Shown here piece after piece: positions 32,400 to 44,500 of a stretch of 64,000 nt of DNA; within the stretch, counting starts at the first letter, position 1; each line of letters begins with the position of its first letter. A model generated the notes under the pieces. That model was not told the DNA's origin. It was given only the letters and a program-made list of their open reading frames with translations, and did no database searches. This DNA is from Tricholoma matsutake (lineage: Eukaryota; Basidiomycota; Agaricomycetes; Agaricales; Tricholomataceae). The stretch spans positions 10,416,001-10,480,000 of the forward strand of contig AP026544.2 of the NCBI GenBank assembly GCA_026075535.2, given 5' to 3'. Made by a program: the position numbers and the translations under genes.

Positions 32400-35300
32400 A
32401 CCATGAAACAGGACAAATGACCCTCATCAGGAGGCTACCCCGATACACAATTACAGAACCCCAGATTATGGTACTACTGACACCAGAGTACCAATACCCA
32501 GGGAGACCCCCCCTCGAGTAAAGATCGAAGAGGTACCCGATGAAGAACTATTGGCAGACACAGGCATGGAAATACAAGCAATGAACCAGATCCCTGAATG
32601 AGATGCGATTGAAGATGACTCGGTATTGATCGCATATGTACGAGGCGAACCGGTCATTGGCCTATTCGGACCAGATATAGAACTGCCCCTGATGGAGGAA
32701 CATCGAGAGCTGAGATACAAAAACAAACACGATCAACAGGCTTATGAAGAGCAAAGGCTCCCCACGGTACCTACTCAACTTGGACATATGGATCAGAGCA
32801 AAGACATCCATATCTCAACAACTAGCGCATGAACAAGAGGAGGGAAAGGAGACTAGCCAACAGACCCTGGACGGCTTACTGCCACCAGAATACCAGAAGT
32901 ACAGAAAGGTATTCGAGAAAGCTGCATCTGAATGATCCCTGGAATCAAGACCATGGGATCATGCGATTGACCTGAAGGAAGGCTTTGTACCAAAGGATTG
33001 CAAAGTCTACCCACTGACACCAAAAGAACAAGAGAAACTCAATGAGTTTCTAGACGAAAACCTGGAGAAAGGATACATCTGACCGTTGAAATCACCCATG
33101 GCATCCCCGTTCTTCTTCATGTCGAAGAAGGACTCCGACACTCTACAACCCTGCCAAGACTATTGCTATCTGAATGAAGGAACAATCCGGAACAACTACC
33201 CTCTACCGCTGATCAGAGACCTCTTGGACAAGCTGAAAGGAGCAAGATTTTTCACAAAACTTGACATTCAATGGGGATACCATAACATATGGATAAAGAA
33301 AGGAGATGAGTGGAAGACAGCATTCAAGACTAACTGAGGGCTATTCGAGCCAATGGTGATGTTCTTTGGGCTGTGCAACTCACCAGCAACATTCCAGGCC
33401 ATGATGAATGATCTCTTCCAAGACATGCTAGATGAAGGATGGCTTGTCATCTATATGGACGACATCCTGATCTTCTCAAAGACAGAAGAAGAACACAGGA
33501 CAAGGACCAACAGGGTCCTCAAACGACTATGACAATGCAATCTCTACTTGAAAATAGAGAAGTGCAAGTTCAACGTGCAAGAAGTCAACTTCTTGGGCAT
33601 GATCATCAGGCCCAATGAACTTGCAATGGACAACATGAAACTGGCTGGGATCAAGGACTGGCCCACGCCAAAGACAGTGAAGGATGTAAGATCCTTCCTA
33701 GGATTTGGGAACTTTTATCGAAGATTCATCGGACACTTCGCGGATCTGGCTAGACCGCTGAATGATTTGACAAAGCAGAACCAAAAATTCGAATGGGCGA
33801 ACGACTGCCAGCAGTCGTTCAATGTGCTGAAAAGGAAATTCAATGAAGCCCCAGTACTGCTGATGCCAGATGCAACAAAGCCATTCATGGTGGAATCTGA
33901 CGCCTCAAAATTTGTGACAGGTGCAGTACTCAGACAACAGGATGCCAATGGGGACTGGCACCCATGTGGTTACATTTCACATTCTTTCAATGAAGCCGAA
34001 AGAAATTATGAGATATACAACAGGGAACTACTGGGAGTAATCTGAGTGCTGGAGATGTGGAGACACTACCTACAGGGGACACCATTCCCTGTGGCAGTAC
34101 TGTCCGATCACAAGAACCTGATGTACTTCTGTCAGGCACAGAAACTAAACCGACGACAGGCTAGATGGAGCATCTACCTGTCACAATTCAACCTGAAGCT
34201 ACAACACATACCAGGATCACAAATGGTACAATCTGACACCCTATCGAGGAGAGCAGATCTTATAGCAAAAGAAGACACCAATAACAAGGACAAGACCATC
34301 CTCACTGACAAACTATTCATGAAAACGATTGACGCTGAACTCCTGGGAGCCCTGTTCTCAGCAATAATGAAGGACGACCTCGTAAATGATGCTTTACGAG
34401 CCCTGAAGAACAATGGAACTCCCCCAATCAAGTCTGCATTGGAGGACTGGAAATTCAAAGACGGCCTGCTCTTTTTCAAAGACAGGTGCTATGTGCCACA
34501 GGACAAAACCCTCCGCCAAGCAATCATACAGAAATACCATGACAGCATCACAACAGGGCACCCTGGACAATGGCAAATGATCAAACTGATCCAACATGAC
34601 TACTGGTGGCCAGGAATGGCCAACTTCATCAAGAAATACATTAAAGGCTGCGCAAAGTGCCAGCAAATGAAAGTGAACACACACCCGACAACCCCACCAC
34701 TGACACTGATATCATCCAATGCCAGCAGACCATTTGAGCTGGTAGCAACAGATTTCATTATGGACCTGCCCATAATAAATGGATTTGACTCAATCATGGT
34801 TGTGGTAGACCATGGTCTTACGAAGGGGGTAATTTTTATCCCTTGCACGAAGACGATCAATGCACTTGGCGCCACGGACCTCTACCTGTGCCATGTACAC
34901 ACAAGATTTGGACTCCCTGGAAGAATCATCTCAGACAGAGACCCTCAATTCATGTCCAAACTCTTCTGAGAACTCGGACGACTGCTTGGAATCAAATTAT
35001 CCATGAGCACCGCCTATCACCCCCAGACTGACAGAGAAACGGAGCAAGTAAACCAAGAACTAGAGGTTTACCTCTGCATGTTCTGTTCAAACAAAGCAGA
35101 AGATTGGGAGTGTTATCTCCCAACAGCAGAATTTGTGCATAACCAGAAGATGCACTCCGCAGTAAAACATTCGCTGGTTTACTTGATGATGGGATATCAA
35201 CCACGTGCTATTCCCACCCCTTACGAAAAGACGAACATACCGGCTGCCAAACAGAGAATCCAAGAACTTCTCTCTGCGAGAAGGGAAGCTCTTGCCGTGC

Positions 35301-35778
35301 ACGAACTAGCCAGACAGGCTATGGCCACCCAAACAAAAGGGCGATACAAACCATTCAAGGTTGGAGAACAAGTATGGCTTGACTCCAAGAACCTGAAGAT
35401 TGGCTACCCAACGAGAAAATTGGTGCCAAAATGAGAAGGGCCCTTCATGATTGAAGATGCCCTGTCGAGAACGACATACTGATTGAAACTGCCACCAAGA
35501 TGGAAGATCCACCCAGTATTCCATGCAGCTTTACTCACACAATACCATGAGAGTGACACTTATAGGCAAAACTTCCTGACTCACCACCCGACCTCGTGGA
35601 AGGAGAAAATGAATACAAGGTGGAAGCGATCATTGCACACAAGAAGCATGGCAAGACACACTGTTACCTCATGAAATGGGTTGACTACCCAACATCCGAA
35701 AACACATGGGAACCCAAATCAAACTTGAAGAATGCCCCCGAGATCCTGACAGCATATAAGAAGAGGTACCACCTCTGA
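32400..35778 (+). pseudogene. pol: Gypsy-3 pol (RT-RH-INT-chromodomain)
   Basis: The frame continues through several TGA stops. RT covers 32880-33550: [54 protein letters not shown] with an intact DD. RNase H lies at 33850-34260 ([24 protein letters not shown]). Integrase (34500-35430) has H...H...CAKCQQMK, TDFIMDLP, SDRDPQF and YHPQTDRETEQVNQELE. The chromodomain is at 35600-35770 (YKVEAIIAHKKHGKTHCYLMKWVDYP). Stops lie near 32932, 33080, 33335, 33531, 34043, 34967 and 35432; several fall at Arg codons conserved in Gypsy-1, where CGA would be expected. Frames also shift between 35440 and 35600. Confidence 0.88.
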
Positions 35779-35959
35779 TGAGAACCCAAGAAACCCCCAC
35801 TATCTGAACCAAACCCCAGCCAAACGACACCCCTGATACCCCGCTAGATGACGATTGACCCAAGACCCATCGAACATTGATGCCCTTCACGTTCGCCCTC
35901 ACCCTCCCCCATTGATAAATACAAAAAGAACACGGCAACTGGACAACGAGTCATTGACC

Positions 35960-36411
35960 AGTCACCAAGAACAAACAGACTGCTGGGGGGACCCTCTTGG
36001 GAGTGCCCCCATGGAGCTATATTCTGGTTAACAAAAGACGACTGGATAGGAAGAGTATCCTTGACTTGCCCAAAATGCTGCCTCTATGCACGGAGAAGCA
36101 CGAAGACGGACTTAACCTGGGTAAAAGCACAATTTGAGGAATGGTGCTTTGAAGGAGAATTAGATGATGAGGACTACTTCCCTGAGGAGTTTGTCATTGA
36201 CTGCTATGGCCTGACCCAAAACAGAAGACCACTAATGGGAATTAGCCCCCTACTGTGGAATGACCTTCAGTGGAACACCCACTACAATGAAGAAAGCAGA
36301 TTTGAGCTGGCAAGGCAGCTCTTATTCGGACGACATGGAGAACTGGGGACATTGCTGTGTTCCAGCCGACACCCCCACACATCGACACCCCAGACCACTG
36401 AGCACAATTAG
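35960..36411 (+). pseudogene. Gypsy-3 accessory acidic ORF
   Basis: Downstream of the chromodomain, an open 116-codon frame (36061-36411) contains WVKAQFEEWCFEGELDDEDYF and NEESRFELARQLLFG. The region before it has 'LLGVPPWSYILVN' in another frame. It is not gag or pol. From memory, similar sequences follow pol in some basidiomycete Gypsy elements, but I cannot name a domain. It could be an additional ORF of this family or the tail of an older, longer gag-pol. Confidence 0.5.
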
Positions 36412-36414
36412 GTG

Positions 36415-36610
36415 CAAACTGATCGTCTGCAAAGATGTTAAACTATCAATCATCTGCAAAGACATTAAACTACTGATCGTCCCCAAAGACATTAAACTAC
36501 CGATCATCTGCAAAGATGTTAAACTATCGATCATCTGCAAAGACATTAAACTAGCGATCATCCACAAAGACGTTAAGCTACCGAGCATCCGCGAAGATGT
36601 AAAACTATGG
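36415..36610 (+). repeat. 27-bp minisatellite, about seven copies
   Basis: The unit CAAAGACATTAAACTACCGA plus TCATCTG repeats with a 27-bp period. In one frame each unit encodes nine residues of the form ICKDVKLSI. Copies differ by CG/TG/CA transitions. It lies between the accessory ORF and the 3' LTR of Gypsy-3. Confidence 0.85.
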
Positions 36611-36867
36611 TGATTGCCCTTGATACTGCACAGACCCTACAGACCCCTCCCCTTCTGACAACATCACTGACTCCTTGACACCATTGCTAGGGGCAGTATA
36701 GAACAAAAAGAACCTAATCATGGTCCAAGCTTGGACATGAACGGTCCCTCCATCCCACACCCAGACGCCAATGCCATGACCTACCCGCACCACAACTGAT
36801 TTGACCCTGGAGGAGGAACAAAGATTTAGGTCAAAGTGTGGAACTTTCAACCATAACAAGGGGGTAA

Positions 36868-37532
36868 TGTTACAATTTTCCTTGTAACTCATGAGACCCA
36901 ACTGACTCGACGTACCTGATGATCCCCTCCAGGCAGGAGGCACTCCCTGATTCATGCTTAGAGCATGTCCTTGACACCAGACACACACACGATGCATGCC
37001 GACAACATGCATTCGATCCCCTTCCCACAGAAAGCACTCTTGATGCATGGTGACTCCATGCACCCAAACCCATTCCCACACATGCTGTGATACGACAGCC
37101 CTTTGACATGAGGTCTGTGACATCGGACTCTCATGATCAACATGCTGCGCTGAAGCATGTCCTTGACATCAGACACCTCATGCAAGGCATGAGGCTTATT
37201 GTTTCTATTCTTACTTGATACGCATCTATCTTTCCGATTGGACGATAAGGACCTCCCTTGTAGTATAAGTACTGCAACTCATAGTAGGGATGTCCTTAGT
37301 TTAGATCTAGGCAATCTACAGCCTTAACTTGCAACTCACGAACTTACTCAAAACCACTAAGGAAGCCCCTTAGTGCATGAACCTGAACGACTCTATGCAG
37401 AAGCCCTGCTAGAGTGCACTACCCATCTTACATCAGACGCTCCGAGTAAGACTAGTGCTGAATGACTCATCGAGGAAGCACCTCGTTGAACGACATCAAC
37501 TAGATTGAGTGGTTGAGGCTTTGCCCTTAACA
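36868..37532 (+). repeat. Gypsy-3 3' LTR (665 bp)
   Basis: TGTTACAATTTTCC...GCCCTTAACA, directly after the purine-rich tract ending GGGGGTAA. The target duplication ATGCT follows at 37533-37537. Confidence 0.93.
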
Positions 37533-37537
37533 ATGCT

Positions 37538-38874
37538 TCTCTTAGCACATGTTTTGTCATCAGGTTGTTGATTTTTAGTGTTGGGATTCATACTCTGCCT
37601 GCATCAGTGGGCAGTGATGAGATGTATTTACTTGCCTGCCATACAGTGGATTCATTCAGTCCTTCTAACCATTCCTCCCAGTGTTCTGCTTTTGCCTTTC
37701 AAATCTCTTTGGAATAGTGATTTTGTTGCTGCCGATATTCCTTGTGTATTGGGTGTTGTGGGTTTTGTCAGTGATATTTGGCCCTCCCTCTGAGTTGCTG
37801 TGTTTTCTTCTTTTTGTTTGCTAACTCCTTTGACCACCACTGTTTTGCATACAGGCTTGGCTTTGTCAGTTTAACATGTTTGCTGATGGTGTCTTGTATT
37901 GCATCATTTAGCAGCTTGAGTTTGTTGTCAAACTCTGGTAAATTCATGATTTCTGTGGGAGAGGGAATATCAGCTAGGTTAGTTTACAATGCTTTTATCA
38001 GTTCTGGCCAGTCAGTTAGTCTAAAGTTGTAGGCTTCAATGCCACTTTCCACATGTGAATGTGGATCTTCATCACAATGGGGAAGTGATCTGTCTTGACT
38101 GGTCATGATGCATCACCCATGGTGCATTTGATCATGCAATTCATGAGTGCCTCTGTGCAGAATCCATTGTCTACTCTGATGTGGTTACCTGTATTGTGTG
38201 CTCATAGCATTGGGATGGAGGCTGGTAGTGCCATTTTCATATTGTGGCACCCTAACATATTCAGTAATGGTTCTAACATGTTCAGTAATGGTTGTGCTAG
38301 TTCGATGTTAGTGTGGGTGAAGAGGTGTGTGTTTCGTTCCTTGTCCCACAAAGGGTGGTGGTGGTTAAAGTCACCTAGCCAAATGGTATGTAGTGGTCAT
38401 GTTGTGTATTGTTGTCTTTCTTGGTCTCACATGAAAGAGGATATGTGTGTTAGTGCATTGTTGTTACTGCAGTCATTGTAAATATTGATGGCTCACAGCC
38501 TACCAAATGCTCCCATAATTTTGATTGTGGTGTGCTCAAAGGGGATTTGTTTCCAGGAGTCTGTTAGGATGTTAGTATTGACGAGGATGACAGACCTCGT
38601 ATTGTGTGGGTGGGTTCCATGAGTGGTGGGGGTATATCATTGTCCATTGTCTATTTGCCTGTGATCTTCCATTGAAGTCTATGTATGGTTCTTGTATGAT
38701 GCAGAGGTTGTATTTGTTGCATTTGAGGCTTCTGAGGAGGTCCAGTTGACTTAGACGAGATTTGTTGGCATTTTGCTGCCATATCTGTAGGGGATGACTG
38801 ACATGCAGCTTGCAAAGAGTATGGTTTGCTTTGAATATTGGTATGCTATATCTACTATGGTAGTTGTACACCAT
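37538..38874 (-). pseudogene. LINE ORF2, endonuclease part
   Basis: From 38874 the minus strand reads LQIWQQNANKSRLSQLDLLRSL, NLCIIQEPYIDFNGRSQANRQW and IYPHHSWNPPTQ, the start of an APE-type endonuclease (the QEP Glu is catalytic). Further on, in broken frames, come WLGDFNHHHPLWD-like, SDHFPIV-like and post-endonuclease segments to 37538. Stops and frameshifts are frequent. It joins to 28686 on the other side of Gypsy-3. Confidence 0.8.
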
Positions 38875-38895
38875 TAACCCTTCTTATTTTCTCAG

Positions 38896-40970
38896 GGAAG
38901 GATCCATACAATGATCAACAACTTGGATTCACCTATACCACTGCTGCCTTGGTCAGATTTAAAGTATTTCTTTCTTTTGATTTCTCATACTGGAATAGTA
39001 GTGGTAGGTACTTCTACTCCTTGATCCACAACAGAAACTGAATTCTGTAGATGTCTCTACCATTTCTAGATATATCAGTAAGTATGGCTGCCAGCTCAGC
39101 CATTTTATGTACAACAACAAGATTTTTGTGTTGACATTTGTTAGTGACAGATTCAATTGGAGAAGCATAGAGTCCCAGTTGAAGCCTTGTTCACCTGCCC
39201 TAACTGGCAACATGGTTTGTTAAAATCCATTAATGTGGATTGTGGCTTCAGTTGGGATGCTGTTTGTTCATTTTCTTGGCATCAGCTCTTTCCTTTGTTG
39301 ACCATTCATTATCAAGTGGCCATCTGTGAACAATCAACCTACTGACTCTAATAAAACTACTGCGGCTGATGAAAGTTACATCAGTGCTCTCAGCAACAAG
39401 CCATACATGATGTGTATGTTGTCTCATGATATTAAGTTGTATTTTGTCTGCTCATATACTCAATCCATCCAGCTGTTTCTCCTTGGTTTTTCACCCATTA
39501 TGGGCCTGATACTTTCAGCAAGAACTGGGTGAGCAATTTGGCATCATTTTCCTTGCAATGAGTGGCCTTCTCCATTAAAATTTTTTATTCTGACTTCCTC
39601 TGGAACTCTTGCTGGGACCAAGTTCTCCAGCTTGCACCTTGGTTTGTTGAAATCATCACCTGGAATGGTAAACCATTTATCTATTGTCTGAGTCCTCAAT
39701 TAGACTAAGAATAAACATTACTAATTCGGGTAGACTTTGGCAAGTCACACTACATAGGTCTTCTGCACCCAAATAATATAGCACTCTATGCTGGTGGAAC
39801 AAATGGAGCTAAGATAGTCATCATTCATACTCAATGAGATCAGGTGATGTTACTTTTGATGTGATGCATCACATGTATGAACATTGAAATTACACGTGTT
39901 GATGCACTTGAAGTCAATTCTGTAATAAATATCATTATTGGTGTAGTATTAAGTAGATATAGTATTTGTTCTATCAAAAGAAGCCATAAGGGTCTTAGGA
40001 ATAACATGGTGACCTTTGTATTTCTTACATGCCCATGCTGCATCTTTTCCATTAAGACCATCATAATAAGCATGCATATGGCCTTGAAAAACACTCGAGC
40101 CTCCTTGGTTTTGTCAGGGGAGCACTTCCTAGATTTGTCAGAAACTTCATTTTCTTGAGCATAGGCATTGTACACGACACATTAAGTTTTTTGCTGTTGA
40201 CCTAAATTTGGCTGGGGGCTAAATATAGCTACTCAAAATCAAACTCCTTGCTCAATTCGTACAAATTTAAAATTTCAGCTCCAAGGGATTGAAGTTTTTC
40301 ACTTTCTGCTCAATTCCTCTTGGGCACAGATTTGGTTAAAAGTTGCCCATTACAAAGCCTTAGTAAATTTTTCAATTTGTCATGCAAAGTAATGTTTATG
40401 ACATGTGATCTCGTCAATTATGAATTATGACTATCTTATAAAATGGGTACCAGGGTATATGTTCCAATTTTAAACAGGTTACAAATGACTAGACTAATTT
40501 CAATTGTGCTTCACCCATGATGCCTGGAGAGATGTTGCCATTCCTTACATTAAGGCATACAAAGCTGGAGCCACTTTACCCTTTGTGACTGTAAGAATAT
40601 TCTTGTCATGTCTGCCAATATCCAAACAATCACCTTGTTCAATTAGACTGAGGAATTAGTCTATGACTACCATCCCAATCCCAAGAATGCATCTTGCAGT
40701 GACTCTGTCTCTAAACCAACTGGTTATGAATATGTTAGTGATTCAGTCTTTGTAATGGTTATTCAGTTAGTGATGAACTCAATCCACAGTTGTCTCTTGC
40801 ATCCCATTCTTTTTGTTAATGCTGCTTCACAGATCTGGTGCAAACACTGTATCAATTAGCATCCCCGCTGGCATTCACACAGTCAGTGGACCTATGGGTA
40901 GTGGAGCACAAGTATTTACTCTCAAGTGTGGTTGCCACACTATCATGAGTGCACAGTGAACAATTTTAAT
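38896..40970 (+). pseudogene. GH71 alpha-1,3-glucanase pseudogene
   Basis: Exon-like blocks follow the glycoside hydrolase family 71 order: KDPYNDQQLGFTYTTAA and KVFLSFDFSYWN (38896-39003); DVSTISRYISKYG, FMYNNKIFV (39052-39160); LFTCPNWQHG, DCGFSWDA (39180-39258); ADESYISALSNKPYMM (39360-39413); VSPWFFTHYGPDTFSKNW (39476-39530); WDQVLQLAPWFVEIITWN (39610-39664); FGKSHYIGLLHPNNIALYAGG (39739-39806); HDAWRDVAIPYIKAYKAGA (40511-40570); VYDYHPNPKNASCS (40650-40695). Several gaps are bounded by GT/AG sites. Family members cut alpha-1,3-glucan of fungal walls. A frameshift near 39160, Lys in place of Glu in the usual YGESHY, and about 650 bp of foreign sequence near 39840-40500 make it non-functional. 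The 5' exons are missing where the LINE begins. Confidence 0.82.
39840..40500. other. Insertion or long intron inside GH71 relic
   Basis: About 650 bp separates two adjacent GH71 motifs. It contains a 111-codon minus-strand ORF (40175-39840) with no recognised domain. Target duplications or TIRs were not found, so its nature is open. Confidence 0.35.
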
Positions 40971-40989
40971 GCATATGTTGGGTCTGTCA

Positions 40990-41585
40990 AAGCTAAGTAA
41001 GTGGCTCTGGCATGACTCCTATCTTCATGCTAAACTGAAGATGACGAGTGAAATGCATTAGCTTCAGCATGAGAGGACAAAATTACAGCTAAGATATATG
41101 GAAAATGAATTTACTTCCTAACTTGTGTGTATCAGATTACTGATGTACATGGTAAGAGTTGCACCTCATCAAACACACATTGATCAGCCAAGTGCAAAGT
41201 TTTAGCTTTGCATCACATGTTTCCACAATTTTCTGTTGTCCAATACATCTGGTTGTGATACCAGGTCCTTCATTCTGACATCTCCACAAGCCAGCCAAAG
41301 CTTGGCTTTCAAGTTGATGGTATGCATTTTTTCTGCTCACTCATCTGTTTTATAAATCCTCTCTTGAAGTTTATATTCCCACATGAGCTATATCGCAAGA
41401 ATCCTTCAGGAATAAATAACTCTCGCTTATATTGTTAATTGAATCCTGGACTGATTGACACAATGGCAATATCAATGAAACCTACATTTGACCTATAACA
41501 TCACAATCACTGAAAATACATATGAATTGTTACTGTATGGGGGACACTCAGTAAGATTGTCCTTACAGTTCTGGTAAACTCCATA
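40990..41585. other. No gene seen
   Basis: Between the GH71 relic and the NLR stop codon. A 67-codon minus-strand ORF at 41137-41340 has no recognisable motif. This is the 3' flank of the NLR gene. Confidence 0.4.
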
Positions 41586-44500
41586 TTACTGAGGAAAGTG
41601 GATAATTATAAGTTTATGATCCTTTGTCCACCCCACACAGGCAGATCCCTTAGTCTTCCAACGGTCACATGGAATCTCAACAGGAACCCTGCCAAGACAA
41701 TAGCCTGTTACTGTATTTGTGAAATATCCATTCTGATCAAGAGAAATGATTGAATGCTCCAGCATGGTGTTGGGAACTCCATTACCATTATTATATGGTG
41801 GGTGTGCATTATTGTCCTTGAGGGCAATGTTTGGATTCCACACACTGTTAATGGAATTCTTGTGAGAACTGGGTCCATTAGGAAGGGAGTGTTTGTCCAA
41901 CAGATTATGCCCATCATTGAAATGTGTTGGTGAGAGCATCTCAACACCAGTGTGTACATCCCATACCCTAATGGTCTTGTCTTTGGAAGCTGACACAATT
42001 TTAGATCCATCAGAGGAGAAAGCAACTGACAAAACATGCTGATTATGACCATGCATGGGAGGGAGCAATTCTAAACCAGTTTTTGCATCCCACACCCGAA
42101 CAGTCTTGTCCTTGGAACCTGACACAATTTTGGACCCATCAGGAGAGAATGCAACCGAGTAGACATCTGCATCATGGCCATATAATGGAGGAAGAATCTC
42201 AAGACCAGTGCCTGCATCCCAGACTCTGATTGTTTTGTCATCAGAACCAGACACAATTTTGGATCCATCAGGAGAGAATGCAACAGACCAAACATTGTCA
42301 TCATGACCATGCAGTGGATCCAGCATCTTGACACCAGTGCCTGCATCCCATAGCTGAATGGTATTGTCTTTGGACCCTGACACAATTTTGGATCCATCAG
42401 GTGAGAATGCAATAGAACGAACTGCATCATCATGTCCAGACAGAGGTTGGAACATTTTGACACCAGTGCCTGCATCCCACACTTGAATAGTTTTGTCACC
42501 AGAGCAGGAGACAATTTTATATCCATCAGGAGAGAATGCAACTGATAAAACACCCTCATCATGGCCATGCAGTGCAGAGAGGATCTCATCACCAGTCTCT
42601 ACATTCCACATTCGAACAGTCTTGTCTTTGGAGCCTGAAACAATCTTGGATCCATCAGGAGAAAATGCAACTGCCCAAACATCTTCATCATGGCCATGCA
42701 GTTCAGGAGCCCTCATATCAATGCTGCTGCCTGCATACCACACTCGAATTGTCTTGTCTTCAGAAGCAGACACAATTTTGGATCCATCAGGAAAGAAAGC
42801 AACTGAATATACATCCTTATCATGGCCATGTAGTGGTGGAAGCACCTGGGCACCAGTACCTACATCCCACAATTGAATTGTCCTGTCTTCAGAAGCAGAA
42901 ACAATCTTGGATCCATCAGGAGAGAAAGCAACTGAATATACATCCTTGTCATGGCCATGTAGTGGTGGAAGCACCTGGGAACCAGTGCCTGCATCCCACA
43001 ATTGAATAGTCCTGTCTTCAGAAGCAGACACAATCTTGGAGCCATCAGGAGAGAATGCAACTGCCCAAACATCCTTATCATGGCCACATAGTGGGGATAA
43101 GATCTCAACACCACTTTCTGCATCCCAGATCCGAACAGTCTTGTCTTTGGAACCCGACACAATTTTGGAGCCATCAGGAGAAAATGCAACTGCCCAAACA
43201 TAGTGTTCATGGCCACATAATGGAGAGAGCAATTCATCACCAGTTTCTGCATTCCACACTCGAACTGTCTTGTCTTTGGAACCAGAAACAATTTTAGATC
43301 CATCAGGAGAGAATGCAATAGCCCAAACTTCTCCATCATGACCACACAATGGCTGGAGGATTTCAACACCAGTAGCAGCATCCCAGACTCGAATGGTCTT
43401 GTCTAGAGAAGCAGACACAATTTTTGATCCATCTGGAGAGAATGTGACTGACCATACAGGCATACTGTGGGTACACAGTGGTGGGAGCATTTCAGCTCCA
43501 GTGCCTGCATCCCATACTCGGACAGTATTATCACTAGAACCTGACACAATTTTGGACCCATCAGGTGAGGGTGCAACAGAAAGAACAGCCCCTGTGTGGC
43601 CTTGGAATAGCTGCAACTGAGATGGCCATGATTTTGCCACTCCACACACAACCTTGGGCAATCCTGCATGATAAAATTTCTGATATATGCTGCTGCTGGG
43701 AGGAGCAAATGGCAATGCTGCCACATAAACCAGCAGTGGATGGTCCTGGATAGTATTTGCAAAAAACTGTGCAAATCGGTGAGCATCATACACAAGTTGG
43801 TAAAGGTCACTTTGAGTTGGCAATATTCTCTGGAGGTTAGAAATTAGTTATTTTACCTGAGAAAAATAGCTATAGAACACACCTGTACCCAGGTTAGAAG
43901 GTTTTGAAGTGACCGTATGGTGTTGTCATGATTTTTCAAAATAACCATGGCTTCCATCCAGTGTAGGAGATGCTGACACAAAAACTCATATATCTGATCT
44001 TCAATGTCCACTGAATTGTGTGGGATCATACAGACATGTTCAACCCAAAATTTGCATGCATAAGAGAGGCCATCAGACAAGGTTATGCCCTGGACTGCAC
44101 GAAGCAGTGACAATCCACAGATGTTTTCCCACAAGAAGCCTTGCAGAAGTTTAATACAATGAACCGCCAGCTTCTTGTGATGCTTCTTGATATCAATGAA
44201 CCATGGCTCAGTATGGCTTCGACTGGAGAGATAGTCATGGAAAGAAGGATGTAAAAGACGAGTTGGCTGTGTGTCACCCCCATAAAGAACACATGCCAGG
44301 TGTGAGATAGACTGGAGACATGGTCGAGGCAACATGAGAATGGAATCGATTGCAGAACTGGATAGAGGGATCCTCGCACAAAGAATTGCACCAAAGATAG
44401 CACAGCAGTCAGATTTGAATTCAGGATCAGCCCAGTTACCTGCAGATGCCAGGCCAGTTTTATACAATTTGTCCAGTTTGGCAAATGGTGCAGTGGTATG

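Larger units (their letters stand above)
28687..37532 (+). mobile_element. Gypsy-3: second chromodomain Gypsy family
   Basis: A full-length 8846-bp element on the plus strand, including an 839-bp family-A insertion (31561-32399). It is flanked by the perfect 5-bp duplication ATGCT (28682-28686, 37533-37537). LTRs begin TGTT and end AACA. Coding order is gag, protease, coil-repeat segment, RT, RNase H, integrase, chromodomain, then an extra 1-kb region with an acidic ORF and a 27-bp minisatellite. A purine tract AACAAGGGGGTAA precedes the 3' LTR. Coding frames carry many TGA stops, nearly all at positions where Arg is expected. It is inserted in the LINE. Confidence 0.93.
26119..38874 (-). mobile_element. 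LINE (EN-RT-RNase H), split by Gypsy-3
   Basis: A non-LTR retrotransposon on the minus strand in two blocks, 37538-38874 and 26119-28686, separated by Gypsy-3 (28687-37532, target duplication ATGCT). The order in its own sense is endonuclease, reverse transcriptase, RNase H, CCHC-type tail, 3' region, poly-A (the T-run at 26119-26133). ORF1 is missing and the copy begins at the start of the endonuclease, so it is 5' truncated, as is typical of LINE insertion. EN plus RT plus RNase H fits Tad/I-like LINEs common in fungi. Several stops make it inactive. Its own target duplication is not clear. Confidence 0.85.

Noticed and set aside
36415..36610. CRISPR-like array
   Set aside because: The 27-bp units are contiguous without spacers, and the genome is fungal. 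It is a minisatellite.
38868..38895. CCCTT shared between the LINE tail junction and its 5' junction as a target duplication
   Set aside because: Five bases is too short to trust for a LINE, and the flanks on the two sides do not otherwise match.
39840..40175. A 111-codon minus-strand ORF as a gene
   Set aside because: No known motif, and it lies in foreign or intronic DNA within the GH71 relic. Kept only as part of the unassigned insertion.
41708..43620. Several 100-170-codon ORFs in other frames across the WD40 exon
   Set aside because: They are frame shadows of the 129-bp coding repeats. The repeat period is a multiple of three, so stop-free shadows recur.
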